The notes beneath the pieces were generated by a model. That model was not told the DNA's origin and made no database searches. It saw nothing but the letters and a program-made list of their open reading frames with translations. Source: Hymenobacter norwichensis DSM 15439 (GTDB lineage Bacteria > Bacteroidota > Bacteroidia > Cytophagales > Hymenobacteraceae). Taken from it: a DNA stretch of 64,000 nt. The stretch spans positions 868,267 to 932,266 of the forward strand of contig NZ_ATVL01000006.1 of the NCBI RefSeq assembly GCF_000420705.1, written 5' to 3'. Numbering within the stretch: the stretch's first letter is position 1; each line of letters opens with the position of its first letter. The position numbers and the translations under genes are program-made. Below are positions 1 to 8,473 of this stretch, in pieces.

Positions 1-1
1 C

Positions 2-340
2 CAGATGGCCTACAACATCATCACGACTAATACCAAGTTCCGGCTACCTAGCGCCATTGCGCCCCGCGCCCGTGAAGGCCAGCGCCTGACGGTGTGGCAA
101 ACGCCGCTGCTGCGGGTGGTGCGCCAGCTCAGTTCACCAACCTCTCCCGATGGGCCAGCCCCATTTCAGCCCTATGGCGGTGGCCTCTACAGCGGCCCTA
201 TGGCGTTGCTGCCGGTTGCGCTGCTAGGGGTATCGGTGGTAGGAGTGCTACCCCGTCGCCCGCCTGAAGTGCGCGTAAATACGGCGGTGGTGGGTGTGCT
301 GCTATGGGTAGTAGCGGTGGTTTTGCTGCTGCTGTTCTGA
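2..340 (+). CDS. C-terminal part of a membrane protein, cut by the window start
   Basis: The frame is open from the first bases of the window to a TGA at 338-340, so the Met at base 5 is probably internal and the gene starts upstream. About 112 residues are visible. The last 50 residues hold two hydrophobic stretches separated by a short Arg/Pro-rich turn (PRRPPEVR), which suggests two membrane helices and a C-terminus ending in a run of Val and Leu. I do not recognise the family. No partner genes can be judged because the upstream side is missing. Confidence 0.5.
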   Translation, partial: QMAYNIITTNTKFRLPSAIAPRAREGQRLTVWQTPLLRVVRQLSSPTSPDGPAPFQPYGGGLYSGPMALLPVALLGVSVVGVLPRRPPEVRVNTAVVGVLLWVVAVVLLLLF

Positions 341-517
341 TAGCAACCAAGCACGCAAAAGTCCCGACGCTGAACATAATTAGCGCCGGGCCTTTTGAGT
401 TTCTTATAATAGCATCAGCTGCAATAGCCTGTCAGGCGTCCCCTGTCTTTGTTCCGCGCATCAAGCGGCGAAAGAGGCTGGGAGGGAGGATGCTCCGCCA
501 GTACAAAAACCATACGC

Positions 518-1309
518 TTAGCCAATGCTGCGGACAACGCCGCCATCCACCCGAACCGAGGCGCCGTTGGTGGCGGAGGCCAGCGGGCTAGCCAGGTACG
601 CTACCATGTTGGCTACTTCGTCGGTGGTGGCGAAGCGCTGGAGCAGGGAAGAAGGACGGGCGTTCTGGAAGAACTCTTTTTCGGCTTCCTGCTTGCTTTT
701 GCCTTCAGCCGACATCTTCTGAATGAACTCATCCACGCCCTCCGAGGCCGTGGGGCCGGGCAGCACCGAATTGACGGTGACGGCGGTGCCCTTGGTGAGT
801 TCGGCCAGGCCGCGGGCTACAGCTAGTTGCGCCGTTTTGGTGGTGCCATAATGAATCATTTCCTCCGGAATCTGGAGGGCCGACTCGCTGGAAATAAACA
901 GGATGCGGCCCCAATTCTGTTTCAGCATAAGCGGGAAGTACTGGCGCGAAAGCCGAACGCCACTCAGCACATTTACCTCGAAAAACCGCAACCAGTCCTC
1001 GTCCGGAATTTCAGTGAAAGGCTTGGGGTCGAAGATGCCCACGTTGTTGACCAGAATATCTACGGTCGGCACTTCGCGAAGCAGGTTGTCAACTTCCTCC
1101 GCCTTGCCAAAATCAACGGCTACAGTGCGCACGTTGGCGGCGGGCGTTTCGGCGAGGATGGCGGTGCGGGCTTCCGTGAGGCGCGCTTCGGTGCGGCCGG
1201 TGATAATTACTTCGGCGCCTTCGGCGGCTAGCCGGCGCGCAATGGCCAGCCCAATGCCAGCCGTAGAGCCAGTAACCAGCGCTACTTTATTAGTGAGTTG
1301 CAGATCCAT
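518..1309 (-). CDS. SDR-family NAD(P)-dependent oxidoreductase
   Basis: A 263-residue classical short-chain dehydrogenase/reductase, the usual length for the family. The nucleotide-binding motif TGSTAGIG is at residues 13-20, NNVG at 88-91, the catalytic Ser at about 140, and the YxxxK pair in YGTTK at 154-158. The C-terminus carries the common DGG element near the end (VDGGVVRSIG). It should be a soluble cytosolic enzyme that oxidises or reduces an alcohol or ketone with NAD(P)H; the substrate cannot be told from sequence. It stands alone with no operon partner. Basis: family motifs seen directly; substrate unknown. Confidence 0.93.
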   Translation of the reverse strand: MDLQLTNKVALVTGSTAGIGLAIARRLAAEGAEVIITGRTEARLTEARTAILAETPAANVRTVAVDFGKAEEVDNLLREVPTVDILVNNVGIFDPKPFTEIPDEDWLRFFEVNVLSGVRLSRQYFPLMLKQNWGRILFISSESALQIPEEMIHYGTTKTAQLAVARGLAELTKGTAVTVNSVLPGPTASEGVDEFIQKMSAEGKSKQEAEKEFFQNARPSSLLQRFATTDEVANMVAYLASPLASATNGASVRVDGGVVRSIG

Positions 1310-1408
1310 GAGTGAAGAAGCGGGGTTGATAGAACATTGCCTAAACCCGCCGCCTCGGAATTTGTCTACTGAAGCGGTGATATTTTCTTGGTGTTCTAGC
1401 TGCCGCTC

Positions 1409-1720
1409 TTAGTCGAGAGTTGGTACAACGTGCAGGTCGGAGCTGGGTAGCACCTGCCGCAGGGTGTCTTCAAGGCAACGGGATACGCGGCACAGCACCA
1501 GCCGAACGTGGCGCCGCCGCAGGCGTTGCTGGCACGCCCAAAGCAGCCAAGCAGTGGTTGCGGACACGGTATCAAGCAAGCGGCAATCCACCCACACGGC
1601 CGGGGTGTTGCTGCGGCAGGCGCGGTCCAGATGTTCGGCCAGCGAGGCTTCGGAGGCTTTGCCCGGTGCCAGCACCAGCAGGTAGCGGTCCAGTACTATT
1701 TCGTTGTAGATAATCAACAC
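1409..1720 (-). CDS. STAS-like domain protein
   Basis: A 103-residue single-domain protein resembling the STAS fold of anti-sigma-factor antagonists. The pattern is a beta strand (VWVDCRLLD), then a helix and the segment LVLCRV, as in SpoIIAA/RsbV relatives. The usual phosphorylatable Ser in the D-S/T-S-G loop is replaced by D-T-V-S-A-T, so phospho-switching is uncertain. Translation must start at a GTG (1718-1720) because no ATG opens the frame. No anti-sigma kinase or phosphatase lies beside it. It could be a small scaffold or sensor domain; function is not established. Confidence 0.65.
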   Translation of the reverse strand: MLIIYNEIVLDRYLLVLAPGKASEASLAEHLDRACRSNTPAVWVDCRLLDTVSATTAWLLWACQQRLRRRHVRLVLCRVSRCLEDTLRQVLPSSDLHVVPTLD

Positions 1721-2089
1721 AAGCGGACAGTAAAATGGTGATTAAGAGAGCAATACAAAGGTCATAAGATGGCGCTGGGGTTTATTCGGGGTAAGTACGG
1801 GTTGTGCAGGGCGCGCACTACGGAAATTCGGGCGTTGGAAATCCCGCGGCCTAAGAAATGCGGAGCGGTTTGGGCCTAGGGGGCAGCGGCGGCGTGGTGC
1901 GGTTTGCCGTGGCTGTGGCCAGCCGCAGTGGGCGGCGGCTATCCGTGCAAGTGCGGAGTTGGGTCTAGCGTAAAATACGTAATCTGGGCCGTAGAGGCGG
2001 TTTTGGGCAGCCAAAGCAGCAACTCTTGCGTTTGAAATGCCAGGGCGCCCATCACAGCCTCAACAGCTATTTACTTACTGCTCTACGCT
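1721..2089. other. intergenic stretch, no convincing gene
   Basis: About 370 bases between the STAS-like gene and a small hypothetical gene. A minus-strand open frame (1742-2014) exists, but its product is a mixture of Arg, Pro and Ala with no domain and looks like a by-product of high GC. I see no clear promoter, terminator or RNA here. Confidence 0.5.
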
Positions 2090-2287
2090 ATGAAAACCCA
2101 ACCCACTTCCAAAAAGCCCGCCGCACAAACGGGCTGGCACATCACCGACCCCGTTCAGCAAGGCCTCGTGCATGCCACCGACTCCACTGTGCTGCCCGGC
2201 GAACGAAACCAGGAGTATATTCCGGTGCTTCCGCATTACTGGGCTAAGCCCCGCGGGTTGCGGTTCGGCCCGCAAGACACGTACTAG
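2090..2287 (+). CDS. small hypothetical protein (65 aa)
   Basis: A short soluble protein with no membrane segment and no motif I recognise. The composition is ordinary for a folded or linker protein (ends in RFGPQDTY), and the ATG follows an AT-rich stretch. A hairpin at 2338-2393 lies just downstream and could end its transcript. The function is unknown. It might be real because codon use looks like that of its neighbours, but conservation would have to decide. Confidence 0.5.
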   Translation: MKTQPTSKKPAAQTGWHITDPVQQGLVHATDSTVLPGERNQEYIPVLPHYWAKPRGLRFGPQDTY

Positions 2288-2337
2288 CCGGCGGGTTTGA
2301 ACCTGGCTTTGCAACTAGTTCTGCTTTAGTTTACCAC

Positions 2338-2393
2338 ACGGCGTTCTGGTGGCGTATTCCAAGTAATAATGGAATGCACCGCCGGAACGCCGT
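2338..2393 (+). terminator. stem-loop, probable terminator
   Basis: Imperfect arms of about 24 bases (ACGGCGTTC...TATTCCA and TGGAATG...GAACGCCGT) around an 8-base AT loop. The T-tract after it is weak (TTTCT). Confidence 0.5.
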
Positions 2394-2552
2394 TTCTATG
2401 GGCTGAACACGCGTTCCGGTAGCTGCGTGCGAGGGCACTGATGGGGTAAAAGCAAAGCGCTACAACAACCTTTTAGTGGGCAACAGCGGCGGTGGGCAAC
2501 TACAGCCGGGGCTTCCTGCGTATGCAGCACAGAACTTAATTGCTGCTCATAC

Positions 2553-3038
2553 ATGGATTTCACTTCTTCCCGTCCCGAAGACCTCTTATTTGATGCCGCC
2601 CGCCGGGGCGACGTCGCCACCATCAAGGCCCTGCTGGCTGAAGGTACCGACGTAAATACGCAGGATGGCCGCGGCTACACGGCCCTTATTCTGGCCGCCT
2701 ACGACAACCATATTGAGGCCGTGCGGATGCTGCTGGAAGCCGGCGCCGACCCCAACCGACACGATGCCAGCGGTAACACCGCCCTAATGGGCGTCAGCTT
2801 CAAAGGCTACCCCGAAATTGCCCAGCTACTCATCGATAACGGTGCCGACCTGAACGCCCGCAACGGCAACGAGGGCACAGCCCTGATGTTCGCCACGTTG
2901 TTCGGCCGCCACAACATTGTGCCCATACTGCTCCAGGCTGGGGCCGATACCACCCTGCGCGACGTACGTGGCCTTTCGGCCCGCGATTTGGCCGTGCAGC
3001 AAGGCAACGAAGAAGCCCTGAAAGTGCTGCCGCAGTAA
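2553..3038 (+). CDS. ankyrin-repeat protein
   Basis: A 161-residue protein made almost wholly of ankyrin repeats, about four to five copies of the roughly 33-residue unit. Typical signatures are G-TALI-AA--N--E-V--LL-AGADPN, GNTALM, and a final DTTLRDVRGLSARDLA. There is no signal peptide, so it should act in the cytosol as a protein-binding module. Small bacterial ankyrin proteins often shield or regulate enzymes (AnkB with catalase is one example), but the partner here is unknown. A DoxX-type gene starts 50 bases downstream on the same strand and may be co-transcribed. Confidence 0.88.
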   Translation: MDFTSSRPEDLLFDAARRGDVATIKALLAEGTDVNTQDGRGYTALILAAYDNHIEAVRMLLEAGADPNRHDASGNTALMGVSFKGYPEIAQLLIDNGADLNARNGNEGTALMFATLFGRHNIVPILLQAGADTTLRDVRGLSARDLAVQQGNEEALKVLPQ

Positions 3039-3087
3039 AACTGATTTCCGCGTGCTTTTCAAGTTCAACCCTTAAGCTCTCAACGCC

Positions 3088-3495
3088 ATGAATGATTCTA
3101 TTTCTCGTTTCGCGCCCCACATTTTTGCTATCCTGCGCATTGTAGTGGGCGTGTTGTTTGCCATGCACGGCAGCCAGAAACTATTTGGCACCCCCGGCGA
3201 CAAGCCGCAGATGGAACTGGCTTCCCTGATGGGCGTGGCCGGCATCATCGAGTTTGCGGGCGGTTTGCTGATTGCGCTTGGCTTCCTGACCCGCCCGGCT
3301 GCCTTTCTGGCCAGCGGTACTATGGCCGTGGCCTACTTCATGGCTCATGGTACCCAACACCCGTTGCCCATTATCAACCAGGGAGAACTGGCGGTGGTGT
3401 ATTGCTTTGTGTTTCTGTACATCTGGGCGCACGGCGCCGGTATCTGGAGCATTGATGGCATGATGAGCCGCAACCGGTCGGGATTGGCCCGCTAG
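3088..3495 (+). CDS. DoxX-family membrane protein
   Basis: A 135-residue inner-membrane protein with four predicted helices, the usual DoxX/DoxD-like size. Helix 1 (ILRIVVGVLFAMHG) ends in the family-typical HG-QKLFG turn, and helix 2 carries EFAGGLLIALGF followed by TRPAAFLAS. DoxX-like proteins are linked to redox or thiosulfate metabolism in some organisms, but most, including this one, have no proven reaction. It lies 50 bases after the ankyrin gene and is followed by a strong terminator at 3551. Confidence 0.9.
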   Translation: MNDSISRFAPHIFAILRIVVGVLFAMHGSQKLFGTPGDKPQMELASLMGVAGIIEFAGGLLIALGFLTRPAAFLASGTMAVAYFMAHGTQHPLPIINQGELAVVYCFVFLYIWAHGAGIWSIDGMMSRNRSGLAR

Positions 3496-3550
3496 CTTCT
3501 GGCAAGAAACAGCCGCACCTACCGTAGTTTCAGCAGCCGATTTTACGTAG

Positions 3551-3579
3551 CAAAGGCCCGGCAATTTGCCGGGCCTTTG
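3551..3579. terminator. strong stem-loop terminator
   Basis: Perfect 14-base arms (CAAAGGCCCGGCAA / TTGCCGGGCCTTTG) separated by one base and followed on the plus strand by TTGTT. It lies between the DoxX gene and the convergent minus-strand gene at 3617-3904, so it can serve both. Confidence 0.85.
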
Positions 3580-3616
3580 TTGTTATAGCACTCCTCTGAA
3601 GTGGAGTTGCTAAAGC

Positions 3617-3904
3617 TCAGTTGATGGGCTGCCAGGTCACGTCGGCCACGGCGGCGGTGTTGGTGGACAGGTACTGCTCGTACAGGTCTTGGGCGGTACC
3701 TTGCTCCGGCTCGCTGCCGTCGGATTGCAGAATTAATAGCAGGTCGTTGGGGGTTAGTTGCAGCCGTTGCATGAGCTGTTGGCGCAAATCAGCGGAGGTA
3801 TTAGGCAAACCGTCTTGCAGCTTCACCACCGTCACAATCTGGCCGTCTTGCTGAATTTGGGTGTACACACCCGCGGGGCCCGTAGAAAAAGTGTCGTTAG
3901 TCAT
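3617..3904 (-). CDS. hypothetical protein (95 aa)
   Basis: A small acidic, Gln-rich soluble protein with no signal peptide and no membrane helix. The middle part (DLRQQLMQRLQLTPNDLLLIL) looks helical. I recognise no family. It is convergent with the DoxX gene, and the second DoxX-like gene lies upstream of it on the same strand, about 90 bases away. The frame is intact and starts with ATG. Confidence 0.6.
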   Translation of the reverse strand: MTNDTFSTGPAGVYTQIQQDGQIVTVVKLQDGLPNTSADLRQQLMQRLQLTPNDLLLILQSDGSEPEQGTAQDLYEQYLSTNTAAVADVTWQPIN

Positions 3905-3991
3905 TGGAAAGGATAGGCTGGAATGCTAGAAGTAACTGGTTTATGGTTTAAACGACGTTTTGCGCTGGCTTAGGTGCGAAGCCAAGGTAGG

Positions 3992-4405
3992 TTAGCGGCG
4001 CTTAGTGGGCCAAGCGCCGGTACTCCACAGCGCCCAGCCCATCAGTACCGGTTGGAAAAACAGCCGGCCCAGCCGTTTCTCATCGGAGTCGAGGCCGAAG
4101 GCGCTGATGCGGTGCGTGTACTGGTGCACATTGCCCGGAAACACCATCCCGAAAAACGCAGCCAGTCCTTGCCCCATTATCTTTTTGTGGCGCCCAGCCA
4201 GCAGCAACGCCAGCCCCAGCCCGATTTCTACCACCCCCGACAGTAGCACAACGGTGTCTTTATCTAGTGGCACCCAGTCGGGTACTTGCGCCTGAAAATC
4301 TTTCCGCACGAAGGTTAGGTGTCCGGTGCCGGCCGTTACCATAAAGGTGCCTAGCACAACGCGGCCAAGGTCTTGCAGAGTAGTAGTCTGAGTGGTATGT
4401 TCCAT
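3992..4405 (-). CDS. DoxX-like membrane protein
   Basis: A 137-residue membrane protein with four hydrophobic segments. After a short polar N-terminus come LGRVVLGTFMVTAGTGHLTF and, later, VVLLSGVVEIGLGLALLL, the helix pair that DoxX-like proteins share. It is shorter in its N-terminus and less alike to the gene at 3088 than a recent duplicate would be. A hydrophilic loop with NVHQYTH precedes the last helix. It probably sits in the inner membrane; the reaction or cargo is not known. Confidence 0.75.
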   Translation of the reverse strand: MEHTTQTTTLQDLGRVVLGTFMVTAGTGHLTFVRKDFQAQVPDWVPLDKDTVVLLSGVVEIGLGLALLLAGRHKKIMGQGLAAFFGMVFPGNVHQYTHRISAFGLDSDEKRLGRLFFQPVLMGWALWSTGAWPTKRR

Positions 4406-4513
4406 GACTTGGGGCGAGGAATAGTTCCGCTACTTCGGCATACGCTCAAATCCAACAACTGGGTGCATCGGGCCGCTGCAACCCGCTGCAACCAGTCCCG
4501 GTGCCGACCGACG

Positions 4514-5269
4514 CTAAATGCCCCGACGGAAGTCCTTGATGCTAGTTTGGGTGAGCGTGCACTGCTCGAAGCGGGCAGTGGTGCCTTTGCCTACCGGAGC
4601 CTGGGTGCTGAACCCTAGCCAGATAGTAGCGGGGTATTCGTTTTTGTAGAGGCGGGCCAGCTCCCAGCTGCGGCCATCGAGCGAGAAATAGAACCCAATG
4701 GTTTTGGTGTCCGACGAAATCTTCATGAACACGTTCTTCTGCTTCACCAGGTCGTGGTTGTTGTCGTCGGAGGTGCCGATGGTGCGCACGCTCACGATGC
4801 GGGTGCGGGCCTGCTCGTCGCGCTCAAAGCAGAATTTCTGCCACAGCCGAGGGTTCAGGTACACGTAGATCACGCCGGCATCGTACATATCCAGGAAATC
4901 GGGCGTTACGTTGGCCGTGATGGTGAAGGGCTGGCGGTTGTCCACTGCGGTTAGAAGCACCGGGGCCGTGTTGTTGGTGAGCTTGCCGTCGGGGTCGTTG
5001 AAATTGTCGCGCTTGGCGTCGCTGCGGAGCGTGAGGCGGCCGGCATCCACCGTTGCGTTCTGCGCGGCGCCGTTGAGCGAGCGGGTGAACGTGAGGCCCG
5101 CCACTTGCACGTTGCAGGCTTCGCCCGGCGCGGCGGTGGTGGTTGCGCTGCTGTCGGCTGGCGCGGCGGCGGACTGGCTGGCGGCGGTAGTGGCCGTGGA
5201 GGAAGGCGCGGAGTTGCAGCCGGCAAGCACAGTCAGGGTCAAGGGCAGAACGTAGAAAAAACGCTTCAT
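4514..5269 (-). CDS. lipoprotein with DUF1349 (concanavalin-like) domain
   Basis: 251 residues. The signal peptide ends in a lipobox (LTVLAGC, Cys at 18), followed by a low-complexity Ala/Ser/Thr linker (about 22-50) that spaces the domain from the membrane. The rest matches the DUF1349 family, a beta-sandwich fold: LTNNTAPVLL, DMYDAGVIYVYLN, W-KFCFERD, FYFSLDGRSWELAR and WLGFSTQAP are the recognisable family stretches. Such domains are thought to bind carbohydrate or act as laminin-like modules, with no proven reaction. It should be a periplasmic or surface lipoprotein. It stands alone. Confidence 0.82.
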   Translation of the reverse strand: MKRFFYVLPLTLTVLAGCNSAPSSTATTAASQSAAAPADSSATTTAAPGEACNVQVAGLTFTRSLNGAAQNATVDAGRLTLRSDAKRDNFNDPDGKLTNNTAPVLLTAVDNRQPFTITANVTPDFLDMYDAGVIYVYLNPRLWQKFCFERDEQARTRIVSVRTIGTSDDNNHDLVKQKNVFMKISSDTKTIGFYFSLDGRSWELARLYKNEYPATIWLGFSTQAPVGKGTTARFEQCTLTQTSIKDFRRGI

Positions 5270-5348
5270 AGTAGGGAGGAGTTAGGAAGGTGGAAGCTAG
5301 GAATATTGTTGCCGACTACTGTTACGTGGCTCGTAAGCAAATAAGAAC

Positions 5349-5379
5349 GTCATGCAGAGGCGCCGCCGAAGCATGACGC
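5349..5379. repeat. short dispersed inverted repeat (GTCATGC type)
   Basis: An imperfect hairpin with outer arms GTCATGC / GCATGAC around AGGCGCCGCC. Related GTCAT-containing pieces occur at about 6255-6295 and 9570-9730, so this is a dispersed intergenic element of this genome. Confidence 0.6.
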
Positions 5380-5412
5380 TCTATTTGTTTATAGCTCTCC
5401 CATCGACAAGCG

Positions 5413-6156
5413 CTAGTATTGCTGGCCTGTGATTTTCCGCAGCGTATCGGCTAACGGTTCCAGGCTGGTAATTTCCTCGACGTTGATTAGTGGCCGGGTA
5501 GCGCCAAAACGGTTCAGCCACAGCGGCCGAATACCTACTTCCAGCGCCCCTATTACATCGGCAGTCCAATTGTCACCCACCATTACGGTTTCGGCGGCGC
5601 GGCTTTGCAGGCGTTCCAGCGCCACGTGGTAGATGCGCGGGTCGGGCTTGGGGATGCCCACATCTTCCGACGTAATCAGGGCGTCTACCAAGTGCGTCAT
5701 GCCCAATTGCGCCAGCTTTTCCTGCTGCTCCGCGGTGCGGTTGTTGGTCACGATACCGATGCGGTAGTGCGGCTTCAAGGCTTCCAGCAGGACCAAGGCA
5801 CCCGCCACCGGCCGGCGTAGGCGCTGGTAGCTGCCGTAGTGCTGCTCCACAAACTGGCTTATTGCCATGGGCGTAGTGGCGTAGCCGTACGGTCCCAGGA
5901 GCCGCTGAAAACGGATTTGGCGCGCCTCCAGGTGGCTGTACTCACCGGCCAACACTCGCGGGTGCATTTCCTCCAGTATTTCGCTGTACTGCTGATAGAG
6001 TACTTCCAAATCCACCCCCTGAAATTCGGGCAGGTCGGCAGTGCTGCTGGCCAGGGCTGCTCGCGCTGTGTTGGCGTGGTCAAAGAGGGTATCGTCTAAG
6101 TCGAAGAGAATGGTGGTAGGGCGCACAAACGTCAGGGACGGAGAGGGTGACAGCAT
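5413..6156 (-). CDS. HAD-family hydrolase, YjjG/pyrimidine-nucleotidase-like
   Basis: 247 residues from the ATG at 6156. The frame extends to 6249, but the conserved protein begins only at LFDLDDTLFDH, so the inner start is chosen. HAD motif I is DLDDTLFD (nucleophile first Asp), motif II is IVTNN, motif III is the Lys of GIPKPD, and motif IV is MVGDNWTADVIGA. The helical cap after motif I is of the YjjG type. These enzymes remove phosphate from nucleotides or sugar phosphates, including damaged pyrimidines. AATCTTTG at 6174-6181 (minus) resembles a -7 box. Confidence 0.88.
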   Translation of the reverse strand: MLSPSPSLTFVRPTTILFDLDDTLFDHANTARAALASSTADLPEFQGVDLEVLYQQYSEILEEMHPRVLAGEYSHLEARQIRFQRLLGPYGYATTPMAISQFVEQHYGSYQRLRRPVAGALVLLEALKPHYRIGIVTNNRTAEQQEKLAQLGMTHLVDALITSEDVGIPKPDPRIYHVALERLQSRAAETVMVGDNWTADVIGALEVGIRPLWLNRFGATRPLINVEEITSLEPLADTLRKITGQQY

Positions 6157-6508
6157 AGGGGAAATGGCGTGAGCAAAGATTGGGTGGTTTTGGGGAACAA
6201 CATTAAGCAACAAGCTGCTAGGGCGCATGGACTTCAAGCAGATCAACAAACCACAGCTTAAAAGGCCGTCATGCCTCGGCGGCGCCTGGAATGATGGCCT
6301 GTTTCAACTTATGAACGACAGGCATTAGCAGAAGATGCTACACAAGCTGTAGGGAAATAGTCGAATAGAATAGCTGATTGGTCGATTAACACCGGGGCTT
6401 GATAGAAGCGGGCCGAAACGAGGGGAATGCGGCACTTGGTTTGAAAGAGGACACACAGAACGCAACGTTCCACCCACATTTCAACCCCACTTTTCACTTC
6501 CCCATACC
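6157..6508. other. intergenic region with repeat fragment
   Basis: About 350 bases between divergent genes. It contains an imperfect GTCAT repeat (about 6255-6295, arms AGGCCGTCAT / ATGATGGCCT) of the same kind as at 5349. The rest carries presumably two promoters, but only the minus-strand one has a recognisable box (6174-6181). No other gene or RNA is visible. Confidence 0.5.
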
Positions 6509-7006
6509 ATGAAAAAGCAACTCTTCAGCCTCGCCCTTCTGCTCAGTCTCGGTACTTCTTTCGCTGGCACTTCTTTCGCCGCTACCTCTGCCGCCATCGG
6601 CCAGGAGCAGCGCCAGGACCGTGACCACGACAAAGGCAAAGGCGCCAAGAAAGGCCAGCGCGGCGCCCAACACCAGCAGCGCCGCCTCGACCAGATGGCC
6701 AAAGAACTCGACCTCAGCAGCAAGGACAAATCCAAAGTCGAGAAGATATTCCAGGAGCAACAGCAGCAGATGCAGGCCCTGCGCAGCCGCTCCAACTCCG
6801 CCGACCGCAGCCAGGCCATGGCCGAGCGCAAGCGCATCCAGGAAAGCACCGACAAAAAGTTGAAAGATGTGCTGTCGAAAAAGCAGTATGCCCAGTTTGA
6901 GGCCAAGCGCCAGGAGCGCCAGCGCCAAATGGCCGACCGGCACAACGACCGTCGGGGCAACGACCAGCGCGGCAATGACCGCCGCGACGCCAGCCGCCGC
7001 AGCTAA
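6509..7006 (+). CDS. periplasmic Spy/CpxP-like charged helical protein
   Basis: 165 residues. The N-terminal signal peptide (MKKQLFSLALLLSLG..SFA, about 25 residues) leads to a very charged, Gln/Arg/Lys-rich helical chain. The core has the pattern LDQMAKELDLSSKDKSKVEKIF, helix then a short turn then helix, as in the Spy/CpxP LTxxQ group and Bacteroidota DUF4890-type proteins. A later KKLKDVLSKKQYAQFEA repeats this. The tail is an Asn/Asp/Arg-rich disordered run (RRGNDQRGNDRR). It likely acts as an envelope chaperone or metal-stress protein; exact role unproven. Confidence 0.75.
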   Translation: MKKQLFSLALLLSLGTSFAGTSFAATSAAIGQEQRQDRDHDKGKGAKKGQRGAQHQQRRLDQMAKELDLSSKDKSKVEKIFQEQQQQMQALRSRSNSADRSQAMAERKRIQESTDKKLKDVLSKKQYAQFEAKRQERQRQMADRHNDRRGNDQRGNDRRDASRRS

Positions 7007-7027
7007 GCCCACTCATCTCACGTAAAC

Positions 7028-7061
7028 AACCCGCCTCTTCCGGCTTCGGAGGGGGCGGGTT
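7028..7061 (+). terminator. stem-loop terminator
   Basis: AACCCGCC ... GGGCGGGTT hairpin 20 bases after the Spy-like gene, followed by ATTGCTTTT. Confidence 0.7.
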
Positions 7062-7078
7062 ATTGCTTTTAAGACCTT

Positions 7079-7250
7079 AGAAAACTAGAAGCTAGTTCCC
7101 CTCCTCAGATGAGGAGGGGTTAGGGGTGGTTGATGGTCGTTGAACGACAACTAGCTCTAGTTTCTAGTTCTAGTTTTTCAACCACCCCTAGCCCCTCGCC
7201 GCTTGATGCGCGGAATCATCTGAGGAGGGGAACTAGCTTTTAGTTTCTAA
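7079..7250. repeat. palindromic MITE-like element, copy 1
   Basis: About 170 bases. The left arm has CTAGTTCCCCTCCTCAGATG, then GAGGAGGGGTTAGGGGTGG; the right arm is its reverse complement, interrupted by an extra segment (about 7198-7217) absent from copy 2. The inner block CCCCTCCTCA-GA-TGAGGAGGGG is itself a palindrome, so the element is nested. Copy 2 lies at 15505-15652. There is no open frame, so any movement would depend on a transposase elsewhere. Confidence 0.8.
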
Positions 7251-7345
7251 ACAGCTTATATATTCTTGTTGTAAAGTATTTCGAGTATCATTCCGTTATT
7301 AGTAGGTAGCGGCGCGAGTGTCCCGCTGTCAGCTTTCTTTCGTTT

Positions 7346-8473
7346 ATGTCTATTGTCAGTGCTCACGCTGCCCGCCGCGCCCGTTTCTGGGCTGCTCAGC
7401 GCCATACGCTCCAAATAATTGGTAGTATCGGCGTTGTGTTTGTGGGGGTGCTCGAAGCTATGGCGCTGTTGCTGTGGGTGCCCCGGCAGGCGCTGTTGCC
7501 GCTGGCCATTGTCGGCTTCCCGATTGGGCTGGCGCTGGGCGTGCTGGAAGCCGTGGTGTTTCCAGCTTTGGTGCAGCGCGTAAAGCTGCGCACAGCCACT
7601 CTGCTGCAAGGCGTCGCGCATTTGCTGCTGCTAACCGTGCTCTACGGCGCCATTGTGTGGGTAGCGTACCTGCTCGATTTGCCCCAGCTCTGGATACCGC
7701 CCTCCGGCAAAACTCCTGGGCCGGTGCAGAATGCGCTGCGGGTATCCTTGATTTATATGTTTGCGGGAGTCGTGACGACGCTGGTGCGCCAGCTGCTGCT
7801 GCGCATGGACCGGCAGCGCCTGATGCAGCTGCTGGCGGGCCACTACCAACAGCCCGTCAGTGAAGACCGAATCTTCCTGTTCGTGGACTTGAAAGGCTCG
7901 ACCCGCCTGGCCGAAACCCTAGGCAACGACCGATACAGCCGCCTCGTGCGCGACTTTTTCGCGGATGCTAGCGTGGCCATCGAAACCACCCGCGGCGAGG
8001 TGTACCAGTACGTCGGCGACGAAGTGGTGGTGACTTGGCCATCCAAGCTGGGGTTGTCGCATGCCAACGTGCTGCACTGCTTTTTCGAGATGCAGCACCG
8101 CATCGAGGAGCGCCAAGACTACTACCTGCGCAAGTATGGCGTGGTGCCCGAGTTCAAGGCTGGCGCCCACGGGGGCCAGGTTACCACGGTGCTAGTAGGC
8201 ACGGCGCACCGGGAGTTAGTCTATCACGGCGACGTGCTCAACACCACGGCCCGCATTCAGGCCCAGTGCAATGCGCTGGGCAGCAAGTTCCTTGTTTCCG
8301 ACAGCCTGCACCGCCAGCTAGGGGCGCAGCCCGAATATCAGTTCACCCAGCTTGGCAACCACCAATTGCGCGGCAAGGCCGGCGCTACTGAGCTGGTTGA
8401 CGTACAGGAACGGGCATTTTACCAACCACTTCATGCGCAAACCCTTGAGAGTACTTGGCCGGCTGGCAATTAG
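7346..8473 (+). CDS. membrane-anchored class III adenylate/guanylate cyclase
   Basis: 375 residues. The first 165 hold four hydrophobic segments (starting at about IIGSIGVVFVGVLEAMALLL) and the C-terminal half is a class III cyclase catalytic domain. Metal-binding Asp residues are in FLFVDLKGSTRLAE and YQYVGDEVVVTW. The Lys of EFKAGAHGG and Asp of HGDVLNTTARI fit adenine selection, and the N/R of NTTAR fits the transition-state residues, so cAMP is the better guess over cGMP. It would make a cyclic nucleotide at the inner membrane. Its 3' end overlaps the next gene by 41 bases, so the two are probably co-expressed. Confidence 0.88.
   Translation: MSIVSAHAARRARFWAAQRHTLQIIGSIGVVFVGVLEAMALLLWVPRQALLPLAIVGFPIGLALGVLEAVVFPALVQRVKLRTATLLQGVAHLLLLTVLYGAIVWVAYLLDLPQLWIPPSGKTPGPVQNALRVSLIYMFAGVVTTLVRQLLLRMDRQRLMQLLAGHYQQPVSEDRIFLFVDLKGSTRLAETLGNDRYSRLVRDFFADASVAIETTRGEVYQYVGDEVVVTWPSKLGLSHANVLHCFFEMQHRIEERQDYYLRKYGVVPEFKAGAHGGQVTTVLVGTAHRELVYHGDVLNTTARIQAQCNALGSKFLVSDSLHRQLGAQPEYQFTQLGNHQLRGKAGATELVDVQERAFYQPLHAQTLESTWPAGN

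Noticed and set aside
1742..2014. A 90-aa minus-strand protein
   Set aside because: Arg/Pro/Ala-rich composition with no domain or signal; typical of chance frames in GC-rich DNA.
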